From positions 62,001 to 126,000 of the forward strand of contig CAVRLX010000022.1 in assembly GCA_963721725.1 (NCBI GenBank): a stretch of DNA of 64,000 nucleotides, given 5' to 3'. This stretch comes from RI-153 sp963721725. Lineage in GTDB: Bacteria > Chloroflexota > Anaerolineae > Caldilineales > Caldilineaceae. A model generated the notes under the pieces. It searched no databases. It saw nothing but the letters and a program-made list of their open reading frames with translations, and was not told the origin of the DNA. Positions within the stretch are counted from its first letter, which is position 1; the number at the start of each line of letters is the position of its first letter. Below are positions 35,901 through 44,743 of this stretch, piece by piece. A program made the translations under genes and the position numbers.

Positions 35901-36057
35901 TCCACGGCTCTGGCCCCAGCACGCGCAACACAGTGGCCGGGTTCATGGTCCCCGCGCCGACTTTTTCGCTGTGCGGTTGCCAGATGGTACAGCCACGCGC
36001 CGACCAATAGCTGTGCAGGCGGCGGATTACTTCTTGCATGGAAGGGGTTTCTGTCAT
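32996..36057 (-). CDS. glyQS: Glycyl-tRNA synthetase, alpha and beta subunits fused, with two frameshifts
   Basis: About 1,020 residues. Residues 1-290 are the alpha subunit (catalytic): 'GAGTMNPATVLRVLGPEPW', '[20 protein letters not shown]' and 'QFTYFQQAGGQ'. The beta part begins 'LLLEIGSEELPPADVQDG' near residue 325 and ends with the anticodon-side helical region ('HLSEALQSLRQPINGFFDAV'). The frame shifts near 34858 (ACGCGC) and near 33305 (TGCGCGG). A 42-base heptamer block encodes the inter-subunit linker SPIANRQSPIANRQ, and a second block (34181-34208) lies in the beta part. As an essential enzyme, its frameshifts point to sequence error. Fused forms are known from chlamydiae and some other phyla. 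Confidence 0.9.
34181..34208. repeat. Heptamer micro-repeat in the glycyl-tRNA synthetase beta region
   Basis: Four 7-base units (GTTGCGA, ATTGCGA, GTTGCGA, GTTGCGA), read on the minus strand as 'SQLATRNSQ' between 'YFPVERG' and 'LLPHFITIANA', a loop that is short in relatives. Confidence 0.7.
35100..35143. repeat. Heptamer micro-repeat in the glycyl-tRNA synthetase linker
   Basis: Six perfect consecutive ATTGGCG units (35100-35141). Because 3 x 7 = 21, the translation is itself a 7-residue repeat, SPIANRQ twice, placed exactly at the alpha-beta junction. The 42-base length keeps the frame. Confidence 0.85.
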
Positions 36058-36074
36058 GGGTCTACTTCTCGATC

Positions 36075-36494
36075 CTAGTCTTCAGTCTGTTGTGCAAAGG
36101 TTTGTAAAAGCGCCGCCGGGGTAGTGCGTCCACGCGGCGTGCGGTTGAAATCGGTGTCATAGGAAACGATGGCGAGATTGTATTTTTCGGCGATGGCATA
36201 TTGATAGGCGTCGTCAAAGTCGAGGGTATAGGTTTGCATGATCTCGACTAGCTTTTTCATATCCAAGAGATCTAACTGAACCAAAATAGTCCCAGTTCGC
36301 ACAATATCATCGACTATATCTAGAAAACCTGAAGGGTTTCCTCTCCTACTCACAATCATGCCTATGGAGCACAAGGCAAGATACGAAATACAAAACTGGT
36401 CGGACATCTTTTCAAGAAGCTGACCAGCCTTTTTCGCATCCTGCTGCTCAAGAATAAACTCTAGCAAGATATTCGCATCAAGGAGATACTTCAT
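36075..36494 (-). CDS. PIN-domain ribonuclease, VapC-like toxin
   Basis: A 139-residue PIN protein. Acidic metal-binding positions are D6 and E12 in 'LLDANILLEFI', Asp in 'DFDDAYQYAIAEKY', and Asp in 'VSYDTDFNRTP'. It overlaps the 3' end of the upstream small gene by 17 bases, the usual antitoxin-then-toxin order. Expected activity is Mg-dependent RNA cleavage, held off by the partner. The codon use and lower GC of this pair differ from the flanking genes, which suggests acquisition. Confidence 0.8.
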   Translation of the reverse strand: MKYLLDANILLEFILEQQDAKKAGQLLEKMSDQFCISYLALCSIGMIVSRRGNPSGFLDIVDDIVRTGTILVQLDLLDMKKLVEIMQTYTLDFDDAYQYAIAEKYNLAIVSYDTDFNRTPRGRTTPAALLQTFAQQTED

Positions 36495-36711
36495 CTTCCC
36501 ACCACTCTAAAATCTTGTGCTGCAATTCGACTGAAGTGTATTCATCCCTTAAATGGCTCAATGCACCGCGCCATTTAAGAAGTGGTTTCTCCGCTTTGGG
36601 TGGTAATTTTTTTTCCATTAAAAAGAGTGCAAAATCGCCAACTTCTTGTTGTAGTTCAGGGGGGAGTTGCCTAACCACATCCATCACCTGTTCAAATGTC
36701 TTTGTCATCAT
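36478..36711 (-). CDS. DUF2281-like antitoxin
   Basis: A 77-residue protein with 'FEQVMDVVRQLPPELQQEVG' and 'DFALFLMEKK', the pattern of DUF2281 proteins that pair with PIN toxins, and a C-terminal 'LKWRGALSHLRDEYTSVELQ' toxin-binding tail ending in a Trp-Trp-Glu-rich segment. Its overlap with the PIN gene marks a two-gene toxin-antitoxin operon. It may also repress the operon, though a DNA-binding motif is not obvious in it. Confidence 0.75.
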   Translation of the reverse strand: MMTKTFEQVMDVVRQLPPELQQEVGDFALFLMEKKLPPKAEKPLLKWRGALSHLRDEYTSVELQHKILEWWEDEVSP

Positions 36712-36722
36712 CCCTCACGCTC

Positions 36723-37319
36723 CTATTCAATCCCGGCAAAGAGTGCGTCCACATCCAGCGTCAATGCAGGCAGCAGTTTCGAGTTGGCAAGCCGCTCGTA
36801 ATGGCGCAGTGGACCTTCCCCACTCAGCTCCAAAAAGGTGACCGTGCGGTGGCGGGGATCGGCGATCCAATATTCGGGGATGCCCAGCGCGGCGTAGGCC
36901 CGCACTTTGCGCACGTAGTCATTGTCCGGGTTGCCGGGCGAGACGATTTCGATGACGATGACGGGGAAAAGCTCTTTGTCCGCGAGAAGAGTTTCAAACG
37001 TCTGGTCAAAGATACTTAGGTCCGGCTCACAATGAAATGTCTCCCTCTCTGTCTCAATTTCCAGATTGATGGGCTGTGCGATGAGCGACCAGTCTGAGCG
37101 ATGTTCCAGTAAATGCTGCGGAAGCCAAAGCGCAAGACGACTGGCAACAACACCGTGTGGGCGAGCAGGGGCAGCAGTCATCATCAACTCTCCATTGATA
37201 ATTTCATAGCGGAAGCCATCCTCATCTGAAAACTGCGCCAGATCCGCCAGCCGCCAGTAGCGCGAGCGGTCGACACGGGGTTTCTCTTCAGTTAGAGAGG
37301 GGGTTTGTACGCCAGTCAT
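36723..37319 (-). CDS. Uma2-family (DUF820) PD-(D/E)XK endonuclease-like protein
   Basis: About 198 residues. The Uma2 pattern is 'YEIINGELMMTAAPARPHGV', 'FHCEPDLSIF' (PD motif), 'VIVIEIVSPGNPDND' (ExV) and 'RKVRAYAALGIPEYWIADP'. These give a complete restriction-endonuclease-like active site. The family is expanded in cyanobacteria and Chloroflexota and its cellular role is unsettled. I chose the ATG at 37319, after GAAAGGAGCGACC, over the one at 37334. Confidence 0.85.
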   Translation of the reverse strand: MTGVQTPSLTEEKPRVDRSRYWRLADLAQFSDEDGFRYEIINGELMMTAAPARPHGVVASRLALWLPQHLLEHRSDWSLIAQPINLEIETERETFHCEPDLSIFDQTFETLLADKELFPVIVIEIVSPGNPDNDYVRKVRAYAALGIPEYWIADPRHRTVTFLELSGEGPLRHYERLANSKLLPALTLDVDALFAGIE

Positions 37320-37338
37320 GGTCGCTCCTTTCATCGCA

Positions 37339-37366
37339 GCGGTCTGCGGTCCGTCGTCTGCCGTCC
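37339..37366. repeat. Heptamer micro-repeat, intergenic
   Basis: Four 7-base units (GCGGTCT, GCGGTCC, GTCGTCT, GCCGTCC) fill the short gap between the site-2 protease stop and the Uma2 ribosome site. Confidence 0.6.
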
Positions 37367-37373
37367 TATTTTA

Positions 37374-38627
37374 TCACAGCGGGCGCAGGGGCACGGGAAC
37401 AAAGGTGATGATAAAAATCACAATCACCAGATAGCCAAGCCAGCGCCGCCGCCGATCCAGCGGGGTTACGTCGTCCAGCGCGGGGGGATGAAAGGGGCCA
37501 CCCATGACGTTGATCAAGATTAGCCAGACAAACCACCCCGCCCAGCCCACATTGACCAATGCCGGAAACCAGCTTTGCACCGCGCCTAATCCGGCCACGC
37601 CCAGCAAGGCCATGCCGATGAGCGTGACAATGTTAATGGGCCGCGCTCGCTTGCCAAAGAGGGCAAAGACCGTGTGTCCGCCGTCCAGTTGGCCCAGGGG
37701 GAGCAGGTTCAGCGCCGTCACCAGCAGCCCGATCCAGGCAGCAAAAGCGACCCGATTCATCATGACATCCTGGCCGGTGACAGGGTTGGGCAGCACAAGG
37801 CCATGTACCCAGAACTTGGCAAAGTAGTAGAGCAGGCTGTTGCCTTCCAACACGGCGCCGGGCATGGGTGGCGGCACTTCCACAGGACTGGTCATCAAGC
37901 CAAGAAAGAGCAGCGGCACGGCTAGCACCAGCCCGGCCAGTGGCCCGGCCACGCCGATGTCAAAGAGTTTGCGCCGATCTGGCACAGGCGATTTCAGCCG
38001 GATAAACACGCCCAATGTGCCAAAGCCCAGGGGCATGGGCAAAAAATAGGGCAGGGTCACGGCCACACGGTGATAGCGGGCCGCGAAATAATGGCCGAAC
38101 TCGTGGGCGGTGAGGATGCCCAACAAGGTGAGGGCAAAGGGCCAGCCGCTCCACAAAAGCGCCGGCGTGGTCAGCACATTCACGGCGAGTTCGCTCAGTG
38201 TATTGCCTACGTCGGCGGGCAGATCCCCGTAAAGCGCGCCCACCCACAGCGTGCTGATCAGCGTGACGATGAAAAGCACCAAGTTGATCCACGGGTTGGA
38301 GGGGGCAGGCTGCACCCTGCCGCTGGCAATCTCCAAAATCACCTTGTCGCCCACTGCACCGTTAGAGGGGCCGTCAGACCGTAACATGGGTGTGTAGCCG
38401 CGGCGGTTGAACTCGGCTAGCCAGCCGGGAAAAAGCAGATGGCTGGGCTGCAACAGCGTGCCGCGCACAATCCACGGCTCGCGTCCAGGGTTGCGCGGCG
38501 ATTGCAACGAGTCGATATCAAGCCCGCTACGCACGACTTGACGAATGAGGTCCGCCATCCACTGCATGGCAGCAGATGAGACGGGGAGAGGGGATGGGTC
38601 ATTGGGAATGTGGGGTGGATTCTGCAT
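37374..38627 (-). CDS. Site-2 protease family (M50) membrane metalloprotease
   Basis: A 417-residue protein with a roughly 120-residue cytoplasmic N-terminus and six or more membrane spans. The zinc motif is HEFGH in 'LTAHEFGHYFAARYHR' and the third-ligand motif is 'LLPLGQLDGGHTVFALFGKR'. This is the group of intramembrane proteases without PDZ domain that is common in cyanobacteria and plants (EGY-like). The substrate may be an anti-sigma factor or other membrane protein. The stop is close to the next unit and the gene stands in a minus-strand run with the sortase and PlsC genes. Confidence 0.85.
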   Translation of the reverse strand: MQNPPHIPNDPSPLPVSSAAMQWMADLIRQVVRSGLDIDSLQSPRNPGREPWIVRGTLLQPSHLLFPGWLAEFNRRGYTPMLRSDGPSNGAVGDKVILEIASGRVQPAPSNPWINLVLFIVTLISTLWVGALYGDLPADVGNTLSELAVNVLTTPALLWSGWPFALTLLGILTAHEFGHYFAARYHRVAVTLPYFLPMPLGFGTLGVFIRLKSPVPDRRKLFDIGVAGPLAGLVLAVPLLFLGLMTSPVEVPPPMPGAVLEGNSLLYYFAKFWVHGLVLPNPVTGQDVMMNRVAFAAWIGLLVTALNLLPLGQLDGGHTVFALFGKRARPINIVTLIGMALLGVAGLGAVQSWFPALVNVGWAGWFVWLILINVMGGPFHPPALDDVTPLDRRRRWLGYLVIVIFIITFVPVPLRPL

Positions 38628-38636
38628 GAGGGCGGG

Positions 38637-39287
38637 TTACTCTTGTACCCGATGGGCTATCACCACCACACGATGGCTGTTGTCGTTTTCCGGCCAACAA
38701 CTGACCAGGGTTAGCCGATCATCATCAAAGGGCTGGATCCATTGGGCGTTGGCGCGGCGCTGCTCCAGGGTGGTATCCCGGTCCTCCAAGATCATCACCT
38801 CATCGATTTTGTAGGTGTATTGTTTGCCCCCAGACCAAAGATGCGCGATATCGCCCTCTTTGAGCGTGTAGAGTTTGCGAAAGACGGCCCCTTTAATATT
38901 ATTGTGCCCACTGAGGACGACGTTGCCGCCCTTGCCGGGCGCGGTGCTGTTTTTGTGCCAGCCTGCCGCGAAATCCGCCACCTCCCATTCACTGGCCTGT
39001 TGGCCGTTGGCCTGGGTCACCAGATGCCAGCCAATGGGCACAACATCGGTCTCGAGGCCAATCGACGGTAGGGAGAGCTTTTCAGGGCTACCCGCTGCCC
39101 CTGGCCCAAAGGAGGGGCGACCAATCGGCGCGCCTTTGACGATGGGGAAGTCAGACTCACCGGCGGGCAGACTATCTGGCGAGGCGTCGGCGGCTTCGCT
39201 GCGCCCGGCGCACCCGCTGATCAACAACAGCACCAGACAGATTACCATCCATTGCCAAATATACGTTCGTTTTTTCTCAGTCAACAT
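38637..39287 (-). CDS. Sortase-family transpeptidase with lipoprotein-type N-terminus
   Basis: About 216 residues. The start is the ATG at 39285-39287 after CGAGGAG. The N-terminal hydrophobic segment ends in a lipobox-like 'LLLISGC'. The sortase core has the catalytic His in 'VVLSGHNNIKG', Cys in 'LTLVSCWPEND' and Arg in 'SHRVVVIAHR'. It most resembles class D/E-type sortases. No pilin or sorting-signal gene is adjacent, though the giant surface protein at 54295 lies in the same window. A lipid anchor in place of a transmembrane anchor would be unusual. Confidence 0.8.
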   Translation of the reverse strand: MLTEKKRTYIWQWMVICLVLLLISGCAGRSEAADASPDSLPAGESDFPIVKGAPIGRPSFGPGAAGSPEKLSLPSIGLETDVVPIGWHLVTQANGQQASEWEVADFAAGWHKNSTAPGKGGNVVLSGHNNIKGAVFRKLYTLKEGDIAHLWSGGKQYTYKIDEVMILEDRDTTLEQRRANAQWIQPFDDDRLTLVSCWPENDNSHRVVVIAHRVQE

Positions 39288-39309
39288 TTGCTCCTCGTGC
39301 CCAGTGTGG

Positions 39310-40002
39310 TTAACGCTCTGGGGCAATCGTCTCGTCAGCATAAATACCCCGATAGCTTGGCGGCAAAAGCCGAGCCAAAGTTAGCATAATCTGCTCGGTC
39401 TGCTTTTCCAATTCATCGGTGCGCCATTTCCCCGCGGGCAGGTCAATGAGATCGCCAATGCGGACCTGCACTGGTACACGCTGCAACCGCCGCCAATGGT
39501 CCAGACACTTCTCTTGCCCAAAGGCCACCACGGGCAAAATGGGCGCGCCGCTGCGCGTTGCCAGATAGGCCACGCCCGTGTGTCCTTTGCCCAGGCCACC
39601 CGTATGGCTGCGTGTCCCTTCAGGGGCCAGCCCCAACACGCCGCCAGCCTGGAGCACTTTGAGCGCTTTGGCGAGCGCGCCGCGATCCGGCGCGCCGCGT
39701 GCCACAAAAATGGCGTCACCCAGCGCGCGCAATATCCACCCCAACAGCGGTTTTTTCTCCCATTTGTCGGCAGCAAAGACCACGGTGCGCCGCTCCAAAA
39801 GCACGAAAATCACCGGAATGTCGAGGAAATGCAGGTGATTGGGGGCCAGGATCAGCGCACCCTGGGCCGGGATCTTTTCGATGCCTTCCACGCGGATGCG
39901 GAGCAGCAGCCAGATCAAAACACGCACAATCGATTGAAAGATACGTTGTGGACGTGTCCATTGGCGATAATCTAGAGCAGCATAATCAATCGGGTATGGC
40001 AT
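39310..40002 (-). CDS. 1-acyl-sn-glycerol-3-phosphate acyltransferase (PlsC-like)
   Basis: A 230-residue membrane-associated acyltransferase with an N-terminal hydrophobic helix, the HX4D motif in 'APNHLHFLDIPVIF', 'VARGAPDRGALAKAL' and the second catalytic motif 'LAPEGTRSHTGGLGKG'. It transfers an acyl chain to lysophosphatidate in phospholipid synthesis. It begins shortly downstream of the LysM lipoprotein gene and precedes the sortase gene by 22 bases, so the three probably form one transcript. Confidence 0.85.
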   Translation of the reverse strand: MPYPIDYAALDYRQWTRPQRIFQSIVRVLIWLLLRIRVEGIEKIPAQGALILAPNHLHFLDIPVIFVLLERRTVVFAADKWEKKPLLGWILRALGDAIFVARGAPDRGALAKALKVLQAGGVLGLAPEGTRSHTGGLGKGHTGVAYLATRSGAPILPVVAFGQEKCLDHWRRLQRVPVQVRIGDLIDLPAGKWRTDELEKQTEQIMLTLARLLPPSYRGIYADETIAPER

Positions 40003-40038
40003 GGATAGCTCTCGGCGGGTGCTTGGTGATTTGGCGGA

Positions 40039-41172
40039 TTATGGATTCTTTTCGGGCAACCGCCGCCCCTGGGCCACGGCTGCGACACGGGCCAGCGGTC
40101 CGCCAATCGGGACCAGCACCGCCGTGAAGGTCGTTTCGCCGCCACGCGGGATGACATTATAGTCGGGCACAATTTGGCGCATAGCAATCACACGGTCAAG
40201 ATCGTCATAAGCGGTAAGCACCACCTGCACGCTGACGGCATCTTCCAGCCCTGTGTTGCGCACAATGCCGGTGATGGTATAGGCAGCATAGCGCTCGCTC
40301 TCGCTCTCCACATTGTCCACCACCAAATCGCGATAGTAGCTGCCCACATAGGCGGGCATAGCACTGAGGGGAAAGGCGTTGTAGCGGGCAAAGCGGGCCG
40401 GGACTTCGCCAAAAAGGATGGCAAAGGGGGCGCGTTGCCCCCCATCGACCAGATCCAACGCCACCAGCGCGCCCGCGATGGCGATCTCATTGCCATCTTC
40501 GCCCAGTAGCGCCATGCCCACGCGCACCTGTTCCAACGGCGTGCTGCTCTCGTTGTAGACTTCGCCCAAGGCCCACAGGCCGCCAATGTTGGTTTCGCTG
40601 AAATAGATATTTTGCACAGTCACCGGCAACGGTGTGGGCGTGGGCGTGGCGTTGCTGAGATCTTCCACCTTTTCCTCTGGGCTGGGAATAAGCAACTCTT
40701 GCCCCATTTGGAGCGAGCGCGGATCGACAATGCCGTTGGCATCTTGCAGGGCGGCGACCGAGAGACCATACTGCTGGGCAATCGCCAATAGGCTATCCCC
40801 CGGCTGAATTTGGTGAAAGATCGGCGTGAGCGTCAGCGTGGGCGTTGGTGTAGCCGCAGGCGTATAGGGTGCAGGCGTGGCTGTGGGCGGCAAGTCGGTT
40901 GACACGGCAGCCACAGCAATCGTAGGCGTGGCGGTGGGGCGCGGCGTGGGCGTGGGCGTGATGATCTGTCCACAGCCGGTGAGCATCCAGGCAGGCAAAA
41001 TCCATACAAAAAGCCAGATTCCCTGTGGGAGAGAGCGGGGAAAGGCAAAAGGCAAAGGGCAAAGGGCAAAAATTCCCCCCCATCTTCTGGCGTTGCCAAG
41101 CGTCTGGGGATGACTACCCTGTGGTTTGCAATCTACGCAGCACGTTAAAAGGGTTTTTAAATTGGAAATCAT
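40039..41172 (-). CDS. LysM-domain lipoprotein with C-terminal FxLYD-like domain
   Basis: Up to 377 residues. A hydrophobic signal ending 'WMLTGC' marks a lipoprotein. Next come a Pro/Thr-rich linker ('TPTPTPRPTATPT'), one LysM domain ('HQIQPGDSLLAIAQQYGLSV' to 'LQMGQELLIP'), and a C-terminal beta-rich domain of about 180 residues concerned with 'GEVYNESSTPLEQVRVGMAL'-type repeats. LysM binds peptidoglycan-like glycans. The 40 or so residues before the signal include a heptamer repeat ('FALCPLPFAFP'), so the true start is probably downstream of 41172 and is uncertain. Confidence 0.75.
   Translation of the reverse strand: MISNLKTLLTCCVDCKPQGSHPQTLGNARRWGGIFALCPLPFAFPRSLPQGIWLFVWILPAWMLTGCGQIITPTPTPRPTATPTIAVAAVSTDLPPTATPAPYTPAATPTPTLTLTPIFHQIQPGDSLLAIAQQYGLSVAALQDANGIVDPRSLQMGQELLIPSPEEKVEDLSNATPTPTPLPVTVQNIYFSETNIGGLWALGEVYNESSTPLEQVRVGMALLGEDGNEIAIAGALVALDLVDGGQRAPFAILFGEVPARFARYNAFPLSAMPAYVGSYYRDLVVDNVESESERYAAYTITGIVRNTGLEDAVSVQVVLTAYDDLDRVIAMRQIVPDYNVIPRGGETTFTAVLVPIGGPLARVAAVAQGRRLPEKNP
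41041..41068. repeat. Heptamer micro-repeat at the LysM gene start
   Basis: Four consecutive units AAAGGCA, AAAGGCA, AAGGGCA, AAGGGCA. It lies in the leader or N-terminal coding part of the LysM lipoprotein gene. Confidence 0.7.
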
Positions 41173-41301
41173 AGATCAAGAGACTGGATACCATGAATAA
41201 AAAGAAGGTTTGAGTATATCATAGAACTGCGGCAGTGGACCTATTAAAAAGTTTGGAAAGCTGCAACGCCAGAAACTCAACAGAAAGCGAAAGGGTCCTC
41301 T

Positions 41302-41796
41302 ATGAAAATTGCTATTCTGTCGGACAGCCACGACAACATTTGGAATTTGGAAAAGGCGCTAATTGCGGCCAACCAGAATGGAGCCGAGGTGCTGCTTCAT
41401 TGCGGTGATCTGGTTGCGCCGTTTATTGTGGCGCAGATCGCGCAGGCCTTTGCCGGGCCGATCCACATTCTCGAAGGTAATAACGACGGCGACGGGCGGC
41501 TGCAACAGCAGGTCGCCAGCCAATTCCCCCATGTCACGCTACACGGCATCTATGCCGAACTGGACCTGGGCGGACGTGACATCGCGCTGATCCACTACCC
41601 GGAACCGGCGCGGCGCATTGCCCAATCCGGCCACTTTGATCTCGTCTGCTACGGTCATAATCATCGGCAAAATTGGGAACAGATCGGGAAGTGTATGCTC
41701 GTCAACCCTGGCGAAGTAATGGGCCGCTATGGCGCGCCCAGTTGGGGACTCTATGACGCGGCTTTACATCGCTACAAGTTGCAAGCCATTGAGTAG
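41302..41796 (+). CDS. YfcE/MJ0936-type metallophosphoesterase
   Basis: A 164-residue single-domain calcineurin-like phosphoesterase with all five metal motifs: 'SDSHDN', 'HCGDLVAP', 'LEGNNDGD', 'ICYGHNHR'-like (here 'LVCYGHNHRQN') and 'NPGEVMG'. Relatives hydrolyse phosphodiesters, including cyclic nucleotides in vitro. It is divergent from the LysM gene. 41173-41301 is a short AT-richer gap where both promoters must lie, but no clear hexamers stand out. Confidence 0.85.
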   Translation: MKIAILSDSHDNIWNLEKALIAANQNGAEVLLHCGDLVAPFIVAQIAQAFAGPIHILEGNNDGDGRLQQQVASQFPHVTLHGIYAELDLGGRDIALIHYPEPARRIAQSGHFDLVCYGHNHRQNWEQIGKCMLVNPGEVMGRYGAPSWGLYDAALHRYKLQAIE

Positions 41797-41892
41797 GGGC
41801 AGAGGTTACGGCAACAGCAAAGCGGAATGGGCTAGGCTGAGGCAGCAAGCCCGTTGACATTACCCATTCCCAGCCTTTGGAAGGAGGGTTCA

Positions 41893-43347
41893 ATGCGCAG
41901 ATTTTCCATGATCTTTCTTATCTTTGTGGCGGTCTTCCTCTGGCAACTGCCAGCGACATACGCCCAAATCTCTGATCAGGGCGGGGTGCCGATTTATGGA
42001 CTGGTGGGTACACTGCGGCCTGTGACAGGTCGCCCCACGCAGACGGAATTGGTCACCGCTGCCGGGATCTACAGGATTGTTGGCGCCACCGCGGCTGTTG
42101 ATGCCGAGATTCAACAATTGCGTAATCAACAGCCTGTGGCAGAGGTGAAGGTATGGGGCGAACTGCGTTCAGCCTTTTCGCTGCCAGATGCGGCGCGGCT
42201 TGTGGCCGATGAAGTTGTGCGCGTGGCCGACAGATCCGTCGAAGCCAACACCCGCAAAGTTGTCCTGGCCGTGGTCGACAGGCGCGTGGCGACGATTTAT
42301 GCGCAGCCCAACGTTGGCGCAACGGTCATCGCCCAGGTGAATGCCAGGACGGCGTTGGAAATTTTGGGGCGCGATCCGGGGAACCTCTGGTGGCATGTCT
42401 GCTGTGTCAACGGGCGCACGGGCTGGGTCGCACAGTCGGCGGTGACCGTCGCCGACAGCATTGCGTATCTGCCCATTGTGAGCACAGATCGGCCAGCGGT
42501 TATCACCACGCCCACGCCAGGGGGGCTTAGCCCGGCCACGCCTCCGCCGCCACTCTTCACGCCCGATCTGCCCACGCAGGATTGGTGGGCGACCTTTTAC
42601 AACAACATTACCCTAAGCGATCCACCCGTGCTGGGGACACGTGTTAACGCGGTTGACTTTAACTGGGGCCAGAATGCGCCCTTTGCACGTGTCGCTGCCG
42701 ATCAATTTTCGGCCCGCTTTGAACGTACGCTGACGCTGCAACCAGGTTTCTACGAGTTTACCGTGCAGGCCGACGATGGCGTGCGGGTCTGGGTGGACGG
42801 CGAACGCGTTGTAGACGAGTGGCATCTGGCCGGTCCTCCCCAATATCAGTTTGGCCGCAATATCACCGCGCCCATCGCCGTTCGCATTGACTATTTCGAC
42901 GCAGGCGGTGCGGCCAAGATTCGCTTCCAATATCGCTTGGTGGCGAATTTCCCCGAGTGGCGAGCCTCCTATTACGACAACATCGATCTCTCCGGTGGTC
43001 CGTCTTGGGTGGAAGCAGCCCCCCGTGGCGCGGATCGAGCCTTGGGCAACTATTGGAGTTTGGGATCGCCTGTCCCCGGTGTAATCCCCAACGATAACTG
43101 GTCGGCGCGCTATGAAGGGCGATATGAGTTTGGCGGTGGTAACTATCTTTTCTGGGCGCGTGCCGACGATGGCGTACGGCTCTGGCTAGACAACATCCTC
43201 GTATTAGACGGCTGGCGCGGCACAGCGGGCTATATCGAGAATACCTTTTATAGCGTTGGCCCCGGCGCGCACAGCGTGCGCATTGAATATTATGAGCGCG
43301 GTGGCCTGGCGCAGATCGAGGTAGATTGGTATCGACTGGGCGATTAG
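41893..43347 (+). CDS. Secreted SH3b and PA14-like repeat protein
   Basis: A 484-residue exported protein starting at the ATG 41893 after AAGGAGG. A signal peptide ends near 'PATYAQ'. An SH3b-type domain follows (about residues 105-170: 'AQPNVGATVIAQVNARTALE', 'WWHVCCVNGRTGWVAQSAV'). Two PA14-like beta domains make up the rest, each with a 'QADDGVRVWVDGERVVDEW' or 'ARADDGVRLWLDNILVLDGW' core. PA14 domains bind carbohydrates. A cell-surface glycan-binding role is likely. No anchor is visible. Confidence 0.8.
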   Translation: MRRFSMIFLIFVAVFLWQLPATYAQISDQGGVPIYGLVGTLRPVTGRPTQTELVTAAGIYRIVGATAAVDAEIQQLRNQQPVAEVKVWGELRSAFSLPDAARLVADEVVRVADRSVEANTRKVVLAVVDRRVATIYAQPNVGATVIAQVNARTALEILGRDPGNLWWHVCCVNGRTGWVAQSAVTVADSIAYLPIVSTDRPAVITTPTPGGLSPATPPPPLFTPDLPTQDWWATFYNNITLSDPPVLGTRVNAVDFNWGQNAPFARVAADQFSARFERTLTLQPGFYEFTVQADDGVRVWVDGERVVDEWHLAGPPQYQFGRNITAPIAVRIDYFDAGGAAKIRFQYRLVANFPEWRASYYDNIDLSGGPSWVEAAPRGADRALGNYWSLGSPVPGVIPNDNWSARYEGRYEFGGGNYLFWARADDGVRLWLDNILVLDGWRGTAGYIENTFYSVGPGAHSVRIEYYERGGLAQIEVDWYRLGD

Positions 43348-43423
43348 CCAAAATGGGCAGATGAACGCTTTTCCGCTAAAATAGCCTCATCTTCTCTTTT
43401 CTCCCAATGCTTGCGAGGCCTCT

Positions 43424-44366
43424 GTGTTTGAAATCGTCTTTCTCGGTACATCGGCATCGGCCCCCTCGGTCCAGCGTGGACTCTCGTCTGCGATTGTCAT
43501 GGCGCAAGAACACCGCTTCATGATCGACTGCGGCGAGGGCACACAGCGCCAGATCCTGCGCGGCGGGCTGGGCTTTCGCCGCCTGGACAAGATCTTGCTC
43601 ACCCACGGCCATCTCGACCATATTTTGGGATTGGGCGGGCTAGCCAGCACACTGGGCCGCTGGGAAACTCTGGAAGAACTCAACATCTTTGGCGGCGAAG
43701 CGGCGCTGGCCCGTGTCCACACGCTGATGGAAGTTGTCTTTGGCCCCGGGCAGATCCCCCATATTGTCAGCCTGGCCCTGCTCGAAGAGGGGCTGATCTT
43801 CACTGGCAAAAACTTTTCGCTCACAGCCTTCCCGGTGATCCATCGTGGCAGCGGCTGTTTCGGCTTCACTTTTACCGAAGAGACACGCCGCCCCTTTCTG
43901 GCCGAAAAAGCCGAGGCCCTGGGCATTCCCCACGGCCCCATCCGCCGCGATCTGATTGCCCGGCGCGATAATTACGCTGGACGATGGGCGCGTGATTCAG
44001 CCGGAAGCGGTGCTGGGCGATCCGCAGCGTGGGGCCAAACTCTGCTTCATCGGCGATGTGGGGCGCACGGGACCACTGCACAGTCAGGTTGCCGATGCCG
44101 ATCTGCTGGCAATTGAGGCTACCTATATGGAAGAAGACCGCGAAATGGCAAAGGCACACGGACACATTACCGCCACCGCCGCCGCCAAACTGGCCCGCAA
44201 CGCTGGCGTCAAAACGCTGGTGCTACATCACCTCAGCCGCCGCTATCGCACGCAGGATGTGCTGGCCGAGGCCCAGGCCATCTTCCCCAACACCTTCGTC
44301 GCCAACGATCTGGATCACTTCCGCATCCGCAAAGATCAATTGGCAGAGAAGGTGACACAAAAGTAG
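43424..44366 (+). CDS. rnz: Ribonuclease Z (MBL fold), with frameshift near 43962
   Basis: About 313 residues when one extra C in GCCCGGCGCG is removed, the standard length for the family. The start is a GTG. Metal ligands are H61-G-H63-L-D65-H66. The C-terminal half shows 'CFIGDVGRTGPLHSQVADAD', 'IEATYMEEDREMAKAHGHIT' and 'LVLHHLSRRYRTQD', all RNase Z features. It cleaves the 3' trailer of tRNA precursors. The complete motif set on both sides of the shift argues that the gene is intact in the organism. Confidence 0.85.
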
Positions 44367-44387
44367 GACGGACTGCCAGTCCGTCCT
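44365..44387. terminator. Hairpin after ribonuclease Z
   Basis: Perfect 10-base arms (AGGACGGACT / AGTCCGTCCT) with a 3-base loop, starting at the last base of the stop codon region of rnz. T-rich sequence follows about eight bases later (TAGTTATTTT), so termination is plausible. Confidence 0.55.
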
Positions 44388-44420
44388 GCATAGTTATTTT
44401 ACACAGCGAGAAAACAAAAA

Positions 44421-44687
44421 ATGCGCTATCGAGACGCTTTGATTGGGCTGCTGATTGGATTGGTGGTGGCATTCTTGCTCTACTCGAATGCCCCTAACCC
44501 CGAATTGTGGGCGATTGTCCCCCTGGCTGGCGCACTGGGCGGACACTGGGGCGGCCTCCCCGGACGGCGACGCGCAAACCGCACCTGGGCCATCATCGGC
44601 GCGCTGATCGGCGGCGCGCTGCTGGCCCTAACCGGCTTTGTGATCTATATAGTTGCGGCGCTTTTCATCTTCGGCTTTGCCCCATAA
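44421..44687 (+). CDS. Small three-span membrane protein
   Basis: An 88-residue hydrophobic protein with predicted spans at about residues 7-22, 30-45 and 57-85, and a basic loop 'GLPGRRRANRTW'. Glycine-rich helices ('GALIGGALLALTGF') are typical of small packing proteins. No family recognised. It lies between rnz and the MFS gene and may be co-transcribed with either. Confidence 0.6.
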   Translation: MRYRDALIGLLIGLVVAFLLYSNAPNPELWAIVPLAGALGGHWGGLPGRRRANRTWAIIGALIGGALLALTGFVIYIVAALFIFGFAP

Positions 44688-44743
44688 AGCCGATTTGACC
44701 GCCAACCCATTAGCCAGCCGTCTGAATAGAAAGCCCGGCTTTC

